Part shown: piece after piece, positions 7,688 to 16,914 of the stretch
How positions within the stretch are numbered: position 1 is the stretch's first letter
How the letters are laid out: the number at the start of each line of letters is the position of its first letter
Assembly (NCBI GenBank): GCA_030693145.1
Contig: JAUYBI010000074.1
Coordinates: forward strand, 1-45,969
From: Candidatus Omnitrophota bacterium
Lineage (GTDB): Bacteria > Omnitrophota > Gorgyraeia > Gygaellales > Profunditerraquicolaceae
Direction: 5' to 3'
Length of the DNA stretch: 45,969 nt
Notes under the pieces: generated by a model
Database searches by the model: none
Seen by the model: only the letters and a program-made list of their open reading frames with translations
What the model was told of the DNA's origin: nothing
Translations under genes and position numbers: made by a program

Positions 7688-9507
7688 TGAAAATATTTAG
7701 AATAGCGAAAATTTTTATCGCTTTAACTTTTTTACTGTATACGCATGTTTTGGCTAAAGATATTAATTTTGAGGCCACGGTAAATAGCAATAAAGCCGGT
7801 TTAGGGCAGTCGCTGGAGCTGAACTTAACCTTTGACGGCTCACAAAACGTGCCTGTTCCGGAAATATCGGCTATCGAAGGATTTCAGGTGCGTTATTTAG
7901 GCCCCTCTACCAGAATGTCAATTATCAACGGACAGGCATCTAGCTCGGTTACTTATGTTTATACGCTTTTGCCGGCTAAGGTAGGGGTATTTAAGATCGG
8001 GCCTTTTAGATTTGAGCATAATGGTAATACCTATAATTCCAATACGATTAATATTGAAGTTTTAGAAGAAGCAGCGCAGGCGCAAAACCCATCTTCTCAG
8101 GAAGGGCTTTCTCAGGCCAAGGATCTGCAGGAGAGGATATTCTTAAAGCTGCAGTTGGAAAAGGATAAAGTTTATCTTAATGAAGTAATTCCCATTACGA
8201 TTAAATTGTTGGTTAATAAATTAGGGGTTAGGGATATTCAATTTCCGCGATTTAATCATGATGGTTTTTCGGTGGGTGAATTTGGGACGCCCCGACAATA
8301 TCAGGAAGTTATCGGCGGGATAAATTACGAGGTTATTGAATTTAAGAGTACTATTTTTGGATTAAAGCCCGGGGAATTCCGTCTTGGCCCGGCTACTATG
8401 CAGTGTAATCTTATTACTAGAAAACAGGCCAATCGTCAAAGGCCTGCTGCTTTTGACGATTTCTTTAACTCCGATGTTTTTGATAACTTTTTTGGCGGAT
8501 ACCAAGCTTATCCGCTGAATTTAAAATCAGTGGATATCCCGGTAATAGTTTTATCTTTGCCTACGGAAAATAAGCCTGAAGGTTTTTCAGGCGCATTAGG
8601 GGTTTTTGATCTTCAAGCATCGGTAAGCCCAGTGGAAGTAAAAGTTGGGGATCCGCTTACCTTAAAAGCAGTGGTTACCGGCCAGGGTAATTTTAATACC
8701 GTAAACTTACCAGCCGGCAGCCTGGGTGATGATTTTAAAGTTTATGAACCTCAGATTAAGCAGGATAAAGATGCTAAAACATTTGATCAGGTGTTTATTC
8801 CTTTGAATACTTCCGTAAAAGAAATACCGGCAATGAGCTTTAATTTCTTTAATCCGCAAGCCGGAGTTTATGCGACAATTACCAGGGGGCCGTTTCCGAT
8901 CAAGGTAATTAAGCCGGATAAAGCTGAGGAGTTTAAGATAACCGAAAGCAAACAGCCCGCTCCTGCCTTGACTAAAGAGGAGAAATTAGGAAGGGATATA
9001 ATTTATATCAAAGATAATCCCGGCCAATTAAGAAAAAAAGGAGAGTATCTTTATAAGCATAAAATATTTTTGTGGTTACAGGTTATTCCTTTGTTATTTT
9101 ATCTGTTGATGGTAACTTGGCATGCGCGCAAGAGAAAACTTGCCACAGATGTAAAATACGCCAGGCAGCTTTTAGCTCCCCGGAGGGCAAAAGCAGGTAT
9201 CGCCAGGGCAAGAGGGCTTCTGGAGAAAGGCAGTGCCGGAGAATTCTATGATGCTCTGTTTGGGGTACTTCAGGAATACTTGGGCAATAAGTTCCATTTA
9301 CCTTCAAAAGGCATAACCATAAGCATTATCGATGAACAGCTTAAGCATAAAAGCATCCCCGAAGAGATTTTGGTTAATTTAAGGAATATTTTTTCTGAAT
9401 GTGATATCGTCCGCTACGCGGCTTCGCAGTTAACTAAAGAAAATATGCAGAATTCTCTAAAGAGATTAGAAGAGATAATTGACTATTTACAGAGAAATAG
9501 AGTATGA
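7687..9507 (+). CDS. batD: BatD, periplasmic oxygen-tolerance protein
   Basis: A 606-residue protein with a signal peptide (MKIFRIAKIFIALTFLLY, cleavage near HVLA) and several Ig-like beta domains. The BatD N-terminal pattern is recognisable: FEATVNSNKAGLGQSLELNL, SSVTYVYTLLPAKVGVFKIG, and later DLQASVSPVEVKVGDPLTLK. A membrane segment at about 460-482 (FLWLQVIPLLFYLLMVTW) anchors it, and a cytoplasmic helical tail of about 120 residues follows. BatD is thought to work with BatA/BatB in the periplasm. I choose the ATG at 7687, overlapping the preceding TAA by one base, over the in-frame TTG at 7681. Confidence 0.88.
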   Translation: MKIFRIAKIFIALTFLLYTHVLAKDINFEATVNSNKAGLGQSLELNLTFDGSQNVPVPEISAIEGFQVRYLGPSTRMSIINGQASSSVTYVYTLLPAKVGVFKIGPFRFEHNGNTYNSNTINIEVLEEAAQAQNPSSQEGLSQAKDLQERIFLKLQLEKDKVYLNEVIPITIKLLVNKLGVRDIQFPRFNHDGFSVGEFGTPRQYQEVIGGINYEVIEFKSTIFGLKPGEFRLGPATMQCNLITRKQANRQRPAAFDDFFNSDVFDNFFGGYQAYPLNLKSVDIPVIVLSLPTENKPEGFSGALGVFDLQASVSPVEVKVGDPLTLKAVVTGQGNFNTVNLPAGSLGDDFKVYEPQIKQDKDAKTFDQVFIPLNTSVKEIPAMSFNFFNPQAGVYATITRGPFPIKVIKPDKAEEFKITESKQPAPALTKEEKLGRDIIYIKDNPGQLRKKGEYLYKHKIFLWLQVIPLLFYLLMVTWHARKRKLATDVKYARQLLAPRRAKAGIARARGLLEKGSAGEFYDALFGVLQEYLGNKFHLPSKGITISIIDEQLKHKSIPEEILVNLRNIFSECDIVRYAASQLTKENMQNSLKRLEEIIDYLQRNRV

Positions 9508-10301
9508 ATAAGCCAAGGTTAGTAAAATTCTTCGCAGGTTGCTTAGTTTGTTTAGTTATGGTTTTTAACCTGGGTAGTTCTTTTGCGCAAGAAGTAAAGG
9601 CAGCGCAAGGCAATCGGCTTTTTTATCAGGGTAACGTTGATTATAAAGAAGCTAAATTTGAGGCGGCAATTGATAATTACCTAAAGGTTCTTAATTTAGG
9701 CCTAGAAAGCGGCAACCTCTATTATAATTTAGGGAATAGTTATTTTAAAAAAGGGAAGTTAGGCAGGGCTATGCTCAACTATGAGAGAGCATTAATGCTT
9801 ATCCCTAATGATAGCGATTTAAAATCCAATCACGAGTATGTTTTATCCTTATTGAATCTAGGCCAGCAGTCTTTTGAAAATTGGCTGGGAAAAGCTGCGA
9901 ATAAATTATTCGCAGGTTTATCCGTTAATTTTTTAACCGTTCTTTTAGCGTTTATCTATATCCTGGCGCTTCTGGTTTTGACGAGCAGCTTGATCTTTGC
10001 CCAAGTCAAGAGAAGTATTAATTTTTTATTTTTAATTTTACCGGCAGTATTTATTATCTCGGCCATTTCATTAAACAGTAAAATAGTTTATCTGAGTAAG
10101 GGGGCGGTAGTGGTAAGTAAAGAGGCGCTTGTTAAATTTGAACCACGGGAAGAGGCAACAACCTATTTTAAGCTTAACGAAGGCAGTAAAGTCGCAGTGC
10201 TTGATAAAACTGAAAACTGGTGCAAGATAAAACGTCCTGACGGAAAAATTGGTTGGATGGGTAAGGATAAGCTAGGGTTAATTCTGGATTTAACAGAGTG
10301 A
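9504..10301 (+). CDS. batE: BatE-like TPR and SH3-domain membrane protein
   Basis: A 265-residue protein with a signal peptide (to about residue 29, ending SSFAQ) and TPR repeats (NLYYNLGNSYFKKGKLGRAM is clear). Two membrane segments follow at about 145-170 and 175-193. A C-terminal bacterial SH3 domain contains VVVSKEALVKFEPREEATTY and GKIGWMG. This order (TPR, two membrane helices, SH3) is that of BatE. It overlaps batD through ATGA at 9504-9507 and appears to be the last gene of the operon. Confidence 0.82.
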   Translation: MNKPRLVKFFAGCLVCLVMVFNLGSSFAQEVKAAQGNRLFYQGNVDYKEAKFEAAIDNYLKVLNLGLESGNLYYNLGNSYFKKGKLGRAMLNYERALMLIPNDSDLKSNHEYVLSLLNLGQQSFENWLGKAANKLFAGLSVNFLTVLLAFIYILALLVLTSSLIFAQVKRSINFLFLILPAVFIISAISLNSKIVYLSKGAVVVSKEALVKFEPREEATTYFKLNEGSKVAVLDKTENWCKIKRPDGKIGWMGKDKLGLILDLTE

Positions 10302-10319
10302 TGAATATTCAAAAAGCCT

Positions 10320-11066
10320 ATGGATAATTCTATTCTTTCCGATGTATCTTTAGCCATACGTCATTATGGGATGATTGAGCCCGGCGATAAGATTCTCGCC
10401 GCGGTTTCCGGCGGGAAAGACAGCTTAACCATGCTGAACATCCTTAATACGTTAAGCCATAAAAAGGCAAGCCGTTTTGAATTAGTCGCCGCTCATATCC
10501 GCACCGACTTTCATTGTTCCAGTTGTATGCATCGGGAAGTGCTCACTGAGATTTTTGCAGGGATGGGAATTACTTGTTTTTTCCGGGAGATCAAAGTTTT
10601 AGATAACCAACGGCAGGCCAATTGTTTTTGGTGTTCCTGGAATCGCCGGAAAGCGCTTTTTATTTTAGCCGGCCAGTTAGGTATAAATAAAATTGCTTTT
10701 GGGCACCATAAGGATGATATCATAGAGACATCTTTGTTGAATTTATTTTTTCAAGGAGAGATATCTGCGATGTGCCCGCGGCAGGAATTATTCGGTGGAA
10801 AAATTGTTATTATTCGCCCCCTTTGTTTTGTGGAGGAAGACAAGATAAGATTGTTTGCCCAAGAGCGCAATTTCCCTTCAAAATTATGCCGGTGTCCTTT
10901 TGGGGCAGTTTCAAAAAGAAAATTGATTAAGGGGATGATTGGCGATCTTTCATCCGGCCCATCCGGCCGCCAGGTAAGGGATAATCTATTCAAAAGTTTT
11001 TGCCGGATAAACGGAGATGCTAACCTCAAGCAGGATTTAAAGGAACAAGCGGGTATTTGTATTTAG
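10320..11066 (+). CDS. TtcA-like PP-loop tRNA-thiolation family protein
   Basis: A 248-residue adenylating sulfurtransferase-type protein. The PP-loop SGGKDS is at residues 30-35. A CFWCSWNRRKALF segment corresponds to the CxxC-x3-R-R region of TtcA, and ALGHH-like AFGHHKDDIIETSLLNLFF follows. TtcA makes 2-thiocytidine 32 in tRNA and uses an iron-sulfur cluster. Here the C-terminal Cys pair appears as LCRCPFG rather than the usual CNLCG. It lies directly before thiS, with thiS starting 11 bases after its stop. A role in sulfur delivery for the thiazole pathway is possible but is only suggested by position. Confidence 0.75.
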   Translation: MDNSILSDVSLAIRHYGMIEPGDKILAAVSGGKDSLTMLNILNTLSHKKASRFELVAAHIRTDFHCSSCMHREVLTEIFAGMGITCFFREIKVLDNQRQANCFWCSWNRRKALFILAGQLGINKIAFGHHKDDIIETSLLNLFFQGEISAMCPRQELFGGKIVIIRPLCFVEEDKIRLFAQERNFPSKLCRCPFGAVSKRKLIKGMIGDLSSGPSGRQVRDNLFKSFCRINGDANLKQDLKEQAGICI

Positions 11067-11077
11067 GGGGAGATTTT

Positions 11078-11278
11078 ATGAAGGTGCGCATTAATGGTGA
11101 AGATCTTGATTTTTCATCTTTGGTTTCTATTGCCGAATTTATTATTCAGCGTAAGATACGGCCGGAAACAGTGGTGGTGGAACATAATGGCGTGATCCTT
11201 GACCGGGATAAATGGGAGTCAACCATGCTTAAGGAAAATGATGCGTTGGAAGTTCTATCTTTTTTTGGCGGAGGTTGA
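11078..11278 (+). CDS. thiS: ThiS sulfur-carrier protein
   Basis: A 66-residue ubiquitin-fold protein ending in Gly-Gly-Gly (VLSFFGGG). The C-terminal Gly-Gly is the site where a thiocarboxylate forms, to donate sulfur for the thiazole ring. Other matches are [12 protein letters not shown] at the start and [15 protein letters not shown] in the middle. Start is ATG 11078 with AGGGGGAGA upstream; an in-frame TTG at 11057 overlaps the previous gene and is rejected. It is followed two bases later by thiG. Confidence 0.9.
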   Translation: MKVRINGEDLDFSSLVSIAEFIIQRKIRPETVVVEHNGVILDRDKWESTMLKENDALEVLSFFGGG

Positions 11279-11280
11279 TT

Positions 11281-12048
11281 ATGGATGATACATTAATTAT
11301 TTCCGGGCATAAGATCGATAATCGTTTTTTTCTGGGCACAGGCAAATTTGCGTCATACAAGTTAATGCAAGAGGCGATTATTTCTTCCGGTGCCCGCGTT
11401 GTTACTGTGGCTTTACGCCGCGTTGATACGCAGTCTGCGCATGATAATATATTGAAGTATATTCCTAAGGAATGTATTATTATGGCGAACACCTCCGGTG
11501 CGCGTAATGCCGATGAGGCGATACGCATTGCCCGCATTGCCCGGGCCGCAGGATGCGGAGACTGGATTAAAATAGAGGTAATCCCTGATAACAAATACCT
11601 TCTTCCTGATAATGCCCAGACTATCCGGGCTACGGAGGTTCTGGCAAAAGAGGGATTTATAATTATGCCCTATATAAACCCTGATCTTGCGGATGCGCGG
11701 CGTCTAAGTGATGCGGGTGCCGCTTCGATTATGCCTTTGGGCGCGCCCATTGGTACGAATAAAGGCATATGCACGCGTGAATTGATCAAGATTTTGATAC
11801 AGGAAATCAGTTTGCCGATTATAGTAGACGCTGGTATTGGCCGTCCTTCACATGCCGCAGAAGCAATGGAATTGGGCGCTTCAGCAGTGCTGGTAAATAC
11901 CGCTGTGGCCACCGCAGAAGATCCTGTATTGATTGCGCGGGCATTTTCTCTGGCGGTTAAAGCCGGAAGGATGGCGTATCACGCCGGCGTTGTTTTACCT
12001 AAGGATCAAGCTGAGGCGTCTTCTCCGCTTACCGGGTTTCTCCGTTAA
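11281..12048 (+). CDS. thiG: ThiG thiazole synthase
   Basis: A 255-residue TIM-barrel enzyme that condenses deoxyxylulose phosphate, dehydroglycine and ThiS-thiocarboxylate to thiazole phosphate. Visible family signatures include [42 protein letters not shown] (the Lys forms the imine with the sugar), [14 protein letters not shown] and [18 protein letters not shown]. Full length. I choose the ATG at 11281; a TTG at 11275 is in frame and overlaps the thiS stop. It lies between thiS and thiH. Confidence 0.95.
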   Translation: MDDTLIISGHKIDNRFFLGTGKFASYKLMQEAIISSGARVVTVALRRVDTQSAHDNILKYIPKECIIMANTSGARNADEAIRIARIARAAGCGDWIKIEVIPDNKYLLPDNAQTIRATEVLAKEGFIIMPYINPDLADARRLSDAGAASIMPLGAPIGTNKGICTRELIKILIQEISLPIIVDAGIGRPSHAAEAMELGASAVLVNTAVATAEDPVLIARAFSLAVKAGRMAYHAGVVLPKDQAEASSPLTGFLR

Positions 12049-12049
12049 T

Positions 12050-13159
12050 ATGAAAGGTTCATTCTTTGATGAGTTGAGGCGGTTTGACCGCTTTGATTTT
12101 TCTTCTTTCCTGGAAAACGTACGCCGGCAAGATATCGAACGCGCGCTGCTGAAAGATTCTCTCGGCGAGCTGGATTTTCTTACCTTGCTTTCGCACAACG
12201 CGCTGGAATATCTTGAGCCGTTGGCGCAGAAAGCTCAGGAGTACACCTTAGCAAATTTTGGCAAGGTGATCTTATTGTATACCCCGCTTTATATTTCTAA
12301 TTACTGCGATAATGACTGTCTGTATTGTGGTTTCCAGCATTCAAACGCAATTCAGAGAAGAAAGCTTTCGGTAAGCGAAGTAGAGCGCGAGGCGCAAGAG
12401 ATAGCCAAGAGCGGCATTCGGCATGTGCTTCTTTTGACCGGAGAATCCAAAGAGATGTCTCCGGTTTCCTATATCCAGGAATGTATTCAGGCGGTGAGCC
12501 GGTATTTTTCCTCCGTGGGTATGGAGATATACCCGTTGACAGAAGAGGAGTATGTTGGACTCAACGCAGCCGGTGCGGATGGCCTTACGCTTTATCAAGA
12601 AACCTATGATCGGGGTTTGTACAGCAGGTTGCATTCCCGGGGCCCCAAGAGCGATTATCGTTTTCGTCTTGATGCTCCGCAGCGTGCCGCCGCAGCGCGC
12701 ATGCGCCAGGTGAATGTCGGAGCGTTGTTGGGTTTGGGAGAATTTCAAAAAGATGTATTCTTGGCGGGATTACACGGCCGCTGGCTGCAGAATAATTATC
12801 CTGAAATAGAATTGGGAGTTTCGTTTCCGCGGCTGCAGCCGCACGCAGGCGGTTTTATCTGCGCGCATCCATTAACTGACCGGGAGCTGGTTCAGTCGCT
12901 GATTGCCATGCGGTTATTTCTGCCGCGCGCGGGGATAGCGATTTCTACCCGGGAAAACAGCGCGTTGCGTAAAAACCTCATCGGCCTGGGGGTTACGCGT
13001 ATGTCCGCGGGGTCGCGTACGCAGGTGGGAGGGTATGCGCTTGATGCCACCAAAGAAGGGCAGTTTGAGATCGCGGATACAAGCAGTGTGGACCAAGTCA
13101 AAGAAATGATCGCGCAGAAGGGATATCAGCCGGTGTTTAAAGATTGGCAGGCATGGTGA
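12050..13159 (+). CDS. thiH: ThiH 2-iminoacetate synthase (radical SAM)
   Basis: A 369-residue radical SAM enzyme that cleaves tyrosine to dehydroglycine for thiazole synthesis. The cluster motif Cx3Cx2C is at residues 86, 90 and 93 (SNYCDNDCLYCGFQHSN), followed by VLLLTGESKE and SFPRLQPHAGGF. Using ThiH rather than the oxygen-dependent ThiO fits an anaerobic life. The ATG at 12050 sits one base after the thiG stop; the longer open frame from 11933 lies inside thiG and is rejected. The 3' end overlaps thiE by seven bases. Confidence 0.93.
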   Translation: MKGSFFDELRRFDRFDFSSFLENVRRQDIERALLKDSLGELDFLTLLSHNALEYLEPLAQKAQEYTLANFGKVILLYTPLYISNYCDNDCLYCGFQHSNAIQRRKLSVSEVEREAQEIAKSGIRHVLLLTGESKEMSPVSYIQECIQAVSRYFSSVGMEIYPLTEEEYVGLNAAGADGLTLYQETYDRGLYSRLHSRGPKSDYRFRLDAPQRAAAARMRQVNVGALLGLGEFQKDVFLAGLHGRWLQNNYPEIELGVSFPRLQPHAGGFICAHPLTDRELVQSLIAMRLFLPRAGIAISTRENSALRKNLIGLGVTRMSAGSRTQVGGYALDATKEGQFEIADTSSVDQVKEMIAQKGYQPVFKDWQAW

Positions 13160-13806
13160 TTACCGCAATAAAGCGCAGGAAATTGGCGTATCCATTATAT
13201 GCGATTACCGCCCAAGAGTATTCACTTGGGCGCAGCAATATTGAGGTGGCCAGGGATATGCTTGCCGGCGGGGTAAAGATCCTTCAGTATCGCCAAAAGG
13301 AAAAGTCCGGCCGGGAAAAATATCTGGAGTGTGCAGAAATCCGCAAGATGACAAAAATTGCCGCGGCTACGTTTATCGTCAATGATGATGTGGATATCGC
13401 GCTTGCAGTTAAAGCCGACGGAGTGCATCTGGGGCAGAACGATATGCCGATAGAAGTGGCGCGGGAATTGGTTAAGGAAGCGATGATTATCGGGCTGTCT
13501 ACGCATTCTCCCCGGCAGGCGCTGGATGCCATTACGCGCGGCGCGGATTATATTGCCATCGGCCCGATTTTTCCCACACAAACCAAAAAGGATGTCTGCC
13601 CGGCGGTGGGTTTAGAGTATTTGGATTATGCGGTTAAGAATGTGACGATACCTTGCGTGGCGATCGGAGGGATTAAACTGCATAACCTGCAGGAAGTTTT
13701 GGCGCATGGAGCTTCCTGCGTGGCGATGGTCACGGAAATAGTTAGCGCTCCGGATATCCGCGCGAGAATCAAAAAAATCCTCTCCCGATGTAGACAGTCT
13801 ACGTAA
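13153..13806 (+). CDS. thiE: ThiE thiamine-phosphate synthase
   Basis: A 217-residue TIM-barrel enzyme joining hydroxymethylpyrimidine diphosphate and thiazole phosphate. Matches are LYAITAQEYS, GGVKILQYRQKEKSG, FIVNDDVDIALAVKADGVHL, GQNDMP, GLSTHSPRQA, ADYIAIGPIFPTQTK and CVAIGGI. Start ATG 13153 is chosen over the in-frame TTG at 13144. The last codons (CRQST, stop TAA at 13804-13806) lie in the terminal repeat of a MITE-like element beginning at 13789, so the natural C-terminus has probably been replaced after the last helix. Confidence 0.92.
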   Translation: MVITAIKRRKLAYPLYAITAQEYSLGRSNIEVARDMLAGGVKILQYRQKEKSGREKYLECAEIRKMTKIAAATFIVNDDVDIALAVKADGVHLGQNDMPIEVARELVKEAMIIGLSTHSPRQALDAITRGADYIAIGPIFPTQTKKDVCPAVGLEYLDYAVKNVTIPCVAIGGIKLHNLQEVLAHGASCVAMVTEIVSAPDIRARIKKILSRCRQST

Positions 13807-13909
13807 GTCTCTGATGATAAATGAGTTATGAAACAAATATGAGTAAGAGCGGGAAAAATATTTCTTTTATAACTGATTGTGTTGCACGATGTTGCATAGA
13901 CTGTCTACT
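13789..13909. mobile_element. MITE-like element, family 2, copy A (3' end of thiE)
   Basis: The ends are GTAGACAGTCTA (13790-13801) and its exact complement TAGACTGTCTAC (13897-13908). An inner stem pairs AGTTATGAAACAAATAT with ATATTTCTTTTATAACT. The interior motif AAAAATATTTCTT followed by ATAACT is shared with copy B at 42468-42608, which has the same termini. The element is about 120 bases, has no coding capacity, and supplies the last codons and stop of thiE. Confidence 0.75.
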
Positions 13910-13913
13910 GTGT

Positions 13914-13991
13914 TAATTATTAACACCAGTAGGGTGGGTTTAAACCCACCCTACTGGTGAAGGCCTGGTGAAGGCCTGGTGAAGGCCCGTC
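13914..13991. repeat. Palindromic repeat locus 3 with short tandem tail
   Basis: A perfect 36-base palindrome at 13924-13959, half-site CACCAGTAGGGTGGGTTT, immediately follows MITE family 2 copy A. The tail GGTGAAGGCCT is repeated about three times up to 13988. The outer arm CACC/GGTG differs from other loci but is matched on both sides. Confidence 0.9.
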
Positions 13992-14002
13992 AACTTTTTT
14001 TA

Positions 14003-14030
14003 TTGACACCATTATGCGTTATGTTAAACT
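14003..14030 (+). promoter_or_regulatory. Probable promoter of the metalloid-transport genes
   Basis: TTGACA at 14003-14008 and TAAACT at 14025-14030 with a 16-base spacer. The -35 is perfect and the -10 weak. The region 13807-14117 otherwise holds the MITE-like element and repeat locus 3. No ArsR gene or clear operator dyad is visible. Confidence 0.45.
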
Positions 14031-14117
14031 TTTTATGGACATACGTTTATAAGAAGGCATGAATGCAAAAGGTAATTAGGATCCAGGGGGTTATTGTAAG
14101 ATTACCAGGAGGAGAAG

Positions 14118-14267
14118 ATGAAAGATCTAACCGGCCAGGAGAAGGTAAAGAGAGGTTTCTTTGCCAGGATGATTGAGAAGTTGGATAAGAAAATGGAAGA
14201 AAAGGCAAGGGAAGGTAAGTGTTGTGGCGGCAGCGATAAGAAAGAAAGGAAGTCATGCTGCAGCTAA
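14118..14267 (+). CDS. 49-residue cysteine-rich protein preceding the permease
   Basis: A short ORF with a very strong ribosome binding site (AGGAGGAGAAG before ATG 14118). The product is a charged helix ([20 protein letters not shown]) followed by two paired-cysteine clusters, [10 protein letters not shown] and a C-terminal KSCCS. I recall similar small CC-tailed proteins beside DUF318/ArsP permeases in other prokaryotes. It may bind a soft metal or metalloid and hand it to the transporter; that is inference. The stop (14265-14267) overlaps the permease 5' end. Confidence 0.7.
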   Translation: MKDLTGQEKVKRGFFARMIEKLDKKMEEKAREGKCCGGSDKKERKSCCS

Positions 14268-15214
14268 TGGTTGATTGGTTAGTTTATTCTGTTCTTAAAT
14301 TGGATCCGCAAATAAAGTGGGCTCAGGCTCTGAATTTCTTTATTTACGATTCTTTAAAGATTTTATTGCTCTTGTTTATTCTGATTTTTGTTATTGGCGT
14401 GGTGCGGACATTCCTGCCTCAAAAAAAGATAGGGCAATGGATGGGCAAAAGAGGCGTAGTCGGGAATTTTTATGCGGCGCTTTTTGGGGCGGTTACGCCT
14501 TTTTGTTCTTGTTCGTCAATCCCGATATTTTTTGGTTTCCTGGAAGCGGGTATACCCTTGGGAGTGACATTTTCTTTTCTGATTACCTCTCCTTTAATCA
14601 ATGAATATCTTGTGATTTTGATGCTGGGCTTTTTTGGATGGAAGATAACCGTGCTTTATGTAGCCAGCGGAATGGCTATCGGGATTGTATCCGGTTTAAT
14701 TTTAGGAAGGATGAATTTGGATAAATATCTTGTAATGGATATTGCCGAAAAAATAAAAGGCAACAATGAGGAAAAAGTGTATACGCAGTTTGCCCAGCGC
14801 CTGCAATTTGGCTGGAGTGAATCCATCTCCATTACCAGAAAAATTCTGGTGTGGGTGCTCATTGGTGTGGGGGTAGGGGCGGTTATCCATAACTATGTCC
14901 CGCAAGGCATGGTTGAAGGAATTATCAGTAAGACCGGAATTTTTTCAGTGCCTATAGCGGTAATTATAGGCGTTCCGATGTATGGAAGTTGCGCCGCCAT
15001 TGTGCCGATTGCCGTCGCTTTGTTTCAAAAGGGTTTTCCTTTGGGCACCGCGTTATCCTTTATGATGGCCGTTGCGGCATTAAGCCTGCCTGAGGCGATT
15101 ATGTTAAGAAGGGCAATGCATTTAAAATTAATTGCTATATTCTTTATGGTAACTACGGTAGCGATTATTTTTACGGGTTATTTGTTTAATTTTTTGCAAA
15201 GGATTTTACTTTAG
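14255..15214 (+). CDS. ArsP/DUF318-family permease
   Basis: A 319-residue membrane protein with about eight to ten hydrophobic segments. The signature [19 protein letters not shown] at about residues 86-104 is diagnostic of the DUF318 permease family, which includes the methylarsenite exporter ArsP and metal-efflux members. A second half repeats the fold ([15 protein letters not shown]). ATG 14255 is used here; ATG 14267 (TAATG with the upstream stop) is an alternative and would remove four residues. An ACR3-like exporter follows, supporting a role in arsenical or metal efflux; the substrate cannot be read from sequence. Confidence 0.8.
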   Translation: MLQLMVDWLVYSVLKLDPQIKWAQALNFFIYDSLKILLLLFILIFVIGVVRTFLPQKKIGQWMGKRGVVGNFYAALFGAVTPFCSCSSIPIFFGFLEAGIPLGVTFSFLITSPLINEYLVILMLGFFGWKITVLYVASGMAIGIVSGLILGRMNLDKYLVMDIAEKIKGNNEEKVYTQFAQRLQFGWSESISITRKILVWVLIGVGVGAVIHNYVPQGMVEGIISKTGIFSVPIAVIIGVPMYGSCAAIVPIAVALFQKGFPLGTALSFMMAVAALSLPEAIMLRRAMHLKLIAIFFMVTTVAIIFTGYLFNFLQRILL

Positions 15215-15261
15215 AGGGAGATCGAAATTATCTTATCCAGAGGAATGATGCGAGGGGGGGT

Positions 15262-16488
15262 ATGCGCCAAGAAAGAAGTTTAAATTTTTTTGAGAAGTAT
15301 CTAACGCTATGGGTTTTTATCTGCATTGCCTTAGGTGTAATCATTGGCAAGATTGCCCCGGGCGCGGCGAAATTTCTTGACGGCCTTTCGATTTATGCCA
15401 GCGGCGCTCCGGTTGTTTCCATCCCCATAGCCATTTGCCTATTTTTTATGATGTATCCCATAATGGTAAAGATTGATTTTGCAGAAGTTATAAAAGCCGG
15501 CAAGTCGCCTAAACCCGTGGGTTTGACATTATTTGTTAACTGGGCAATAAAACCTTTTACCATGTACGCCATCGCTTTTTTGTTCCTGGGGATTTTGTTT
15601 AAAGGATTAATTGGAACAGAGGCGGTAGATTTTGTTAAACTTCCTCCCGGAGCTGACTGGTTACTGGGTTCTATACACGGCGCAGGAACGGTGGTGATGC
15701 ATGAAGGTTTAAAAATGTTTCAAGTGCCGCTCTGGCGCAGTTATTTTGCCGGGTGTATTCTGCTGGGTATTGCTCCCTGCACAGCGATGGTTTTGGTGTG
15801 GGGATTTTTGGCTAAAGGTAATGATGGCCATACCCTGGTTATGGTGGCCATTAATTCGCTGACCATGCTTTTGCTTTACGGAGTTTTAGGGGGGTTTCTT
15901 TTGGGGGTTGGGAGAATGCCGGTTCCCTGGCAGGCGTTATTATTATCCATCGTTATCTATGTGGCATTGCCTCTGGTGGCAGGCTACTTTTCGCGGAAGT
16001 GGATTGTAGCGTTTAAAGGCATAGAATGGTTTAATCAGAAGTTCCTGCGGGTATTGTCGCCCGTTTCCATTATTGCGCTTTTATTTACTCTGGTACTTTT
16101 GTTTTCATTTAAAGGAGAAATTATTCTTGCCCAGCCGTTAACGATTTTATGGATAGCCATCCCGCTTTTTATTCAAACCTGTTTAATTTTCGCCATCACC
16201 TATTGGCTGGCAAAGAAATTAAAGTTAAACTACGAGGATGCGGCTCCATCGGCAATGGTTGGAGCAAGTAATCATTTTGAAGTTGCTATTGCTACAGCGA
16301 CTATGCTTTTTGGGATTTCATCAGGAGCGGCGTTGGCTACGGTTGTCGGCGTTCTAATTGAAGTGCCGGTTATGTTGATGCTGGTAAAATTTTGCTTACG
16401 AACTCAGAATTGGTTTACGCGCGAAAACGTTGAGAAAAACAAAAATACAGATACTTTCCGGAGCAATCGGGAGAGTGTGCCTGGTTAA
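15262..16488 (+). CDS. ACR3-family arsenite efflux transporter
   Basis: A 408-residue transporter of about ten membrane segments. ACR3 features are [20 protein letters not shown] at the start, [20 protein letters not shown] in the middle (the Cys is the conserved functional residue), and [20 protein letters not shown] followed by [17 protein letters not shown] near the end. The family normally has Asn-Asn at the ASNNFE position; here it is Asn-His. The family exports As(III), using the ion gradient. It follows the ArsP-like permease by 47 bases, with a GAGGGGGG ribosome binding site. No arsR or arsC is present in the window. Confidence 0.88.
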   Translation: MRQERSLNFFEKYLTLWVFICIALGVIIGKIAPGAAKFLDGLSIYASGAPVVSIPIAICLFFMMYPIMVKIDFAEVIKAGKSPKPVGLTLFVNWAIKPFTMYAIAFLFLGILFKGLIGTEAVDFVKLPPGADWLLGSIHGAGTVVMHEGLKMFQVPLWRSYFAGCILLGIAPCTAMVLVWGFLAKGNDGHTLVMVAINSLTMLLLYGVLGGFLLGVGRMPVPWQALLLSIVIYVALPLVAGYFSRKWIVAFKGIEWFNQKFLRVLSPVSIIALLFTLVLLFSFKGEIILAQPLTILWIAIPLFIQTCLIFAITYWLAKKLKLNYEDAAPSAMVGASNHFEVAIATATMLFGISSGAALATVVGVLIEVPVMLMLVKFCLRTQNWFTRENVEKNKNTDTFRSNRESVPG

Positions 16489-16502
16489 GATAGGAGGTTA
16501 AG

Positions 16503-16880
16503 ATGTTCAGTAAATTATCAGTATTGTTTATGGCGTGTTTTATAATCGCGGGTTTTTACGGATGCGCTTCGATTCCGGGCGCAATTACTGAGCCCAAAGA
16601 GTTAAAACTAAAATGGAATATTTCCTATATTCAGGGTTTAGTGATGGTTAAGGAGGCGTTAAAGACAGAGCAGATACAATTTGGAAAAGCGGTTATCGGC
16701 AAGCATGCGGCAGAATTAAAAGGAAATTTCGCTGATGGTAGAACCGTTCAGATTGTAATTTCTAAGATTAGCAATACTGAATCTAGCGTTACAGCGCGTG
16801 TGGCTAACAGCCTAACCGCTAAAGAAGACGGCAAAAAGATTCTTGAGGCTATTGCGCAATATTCTAAAAGGGGTAAATAA
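16503..16880 (+). CDS. DUF3568-like lipoprotein
   Basis: A 125-residue protein with a lipoprotein signal peptide (MACFIIAGFYGCASI; lipid-modified Cys at about residue 21). The domain with YIQGLVMVKEALKTEQIQF, then GKHAAELKGNFADGRTVQIV and VTARVAN resembles DUF3568. A related domain seems to close the AsmA-like protein at 969. Function is unknown; location is predicted to be the outer-membrane or periplasmic face. ATG 16503 has AGGAGGTTAAG upstream. It lies 14 bases after the ACR3 gene and may be co-transcribed by chance. Confidence 0.65.
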   Translation: MFSKLSVLFMACFIIAGFYGCASIPGAITEPKELKLKWNISYIQGLVMVKEALKTEQIQFGKAVIGKHAAELKGNFADGRTVQIVISKISNTESSVTARVANSLTAKEDGKKILEAIAQYSKRGK

Positions 16881-16914
16881 CAGCCCTGGATCTTGATTCG
16901 GTTTTTACCCGTAA

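Noticed and set aside
10302-11077. TPP riboswitch before the thi genes
   Set aside because: The TtcA-like gene lies directly upstream with an 11-base gap, and no aptamer-like CTGAGA/GAACC pattern was seen between 10302 and 10320.
11933-12049. Long thiH frame starting inside thiG
   Set aside because: It would overlap thiG by more than 100 bases and add a basic extension not expected in ThiH; ATG 12050 follows the thiG stop.
14062-14175. Alternative 37-residue ORF from ATG 14062
   Set aside because: It overlaps the cysteine-rich ORF in another frame, lacks a good ribosome binding site and has no recognisable pattern.
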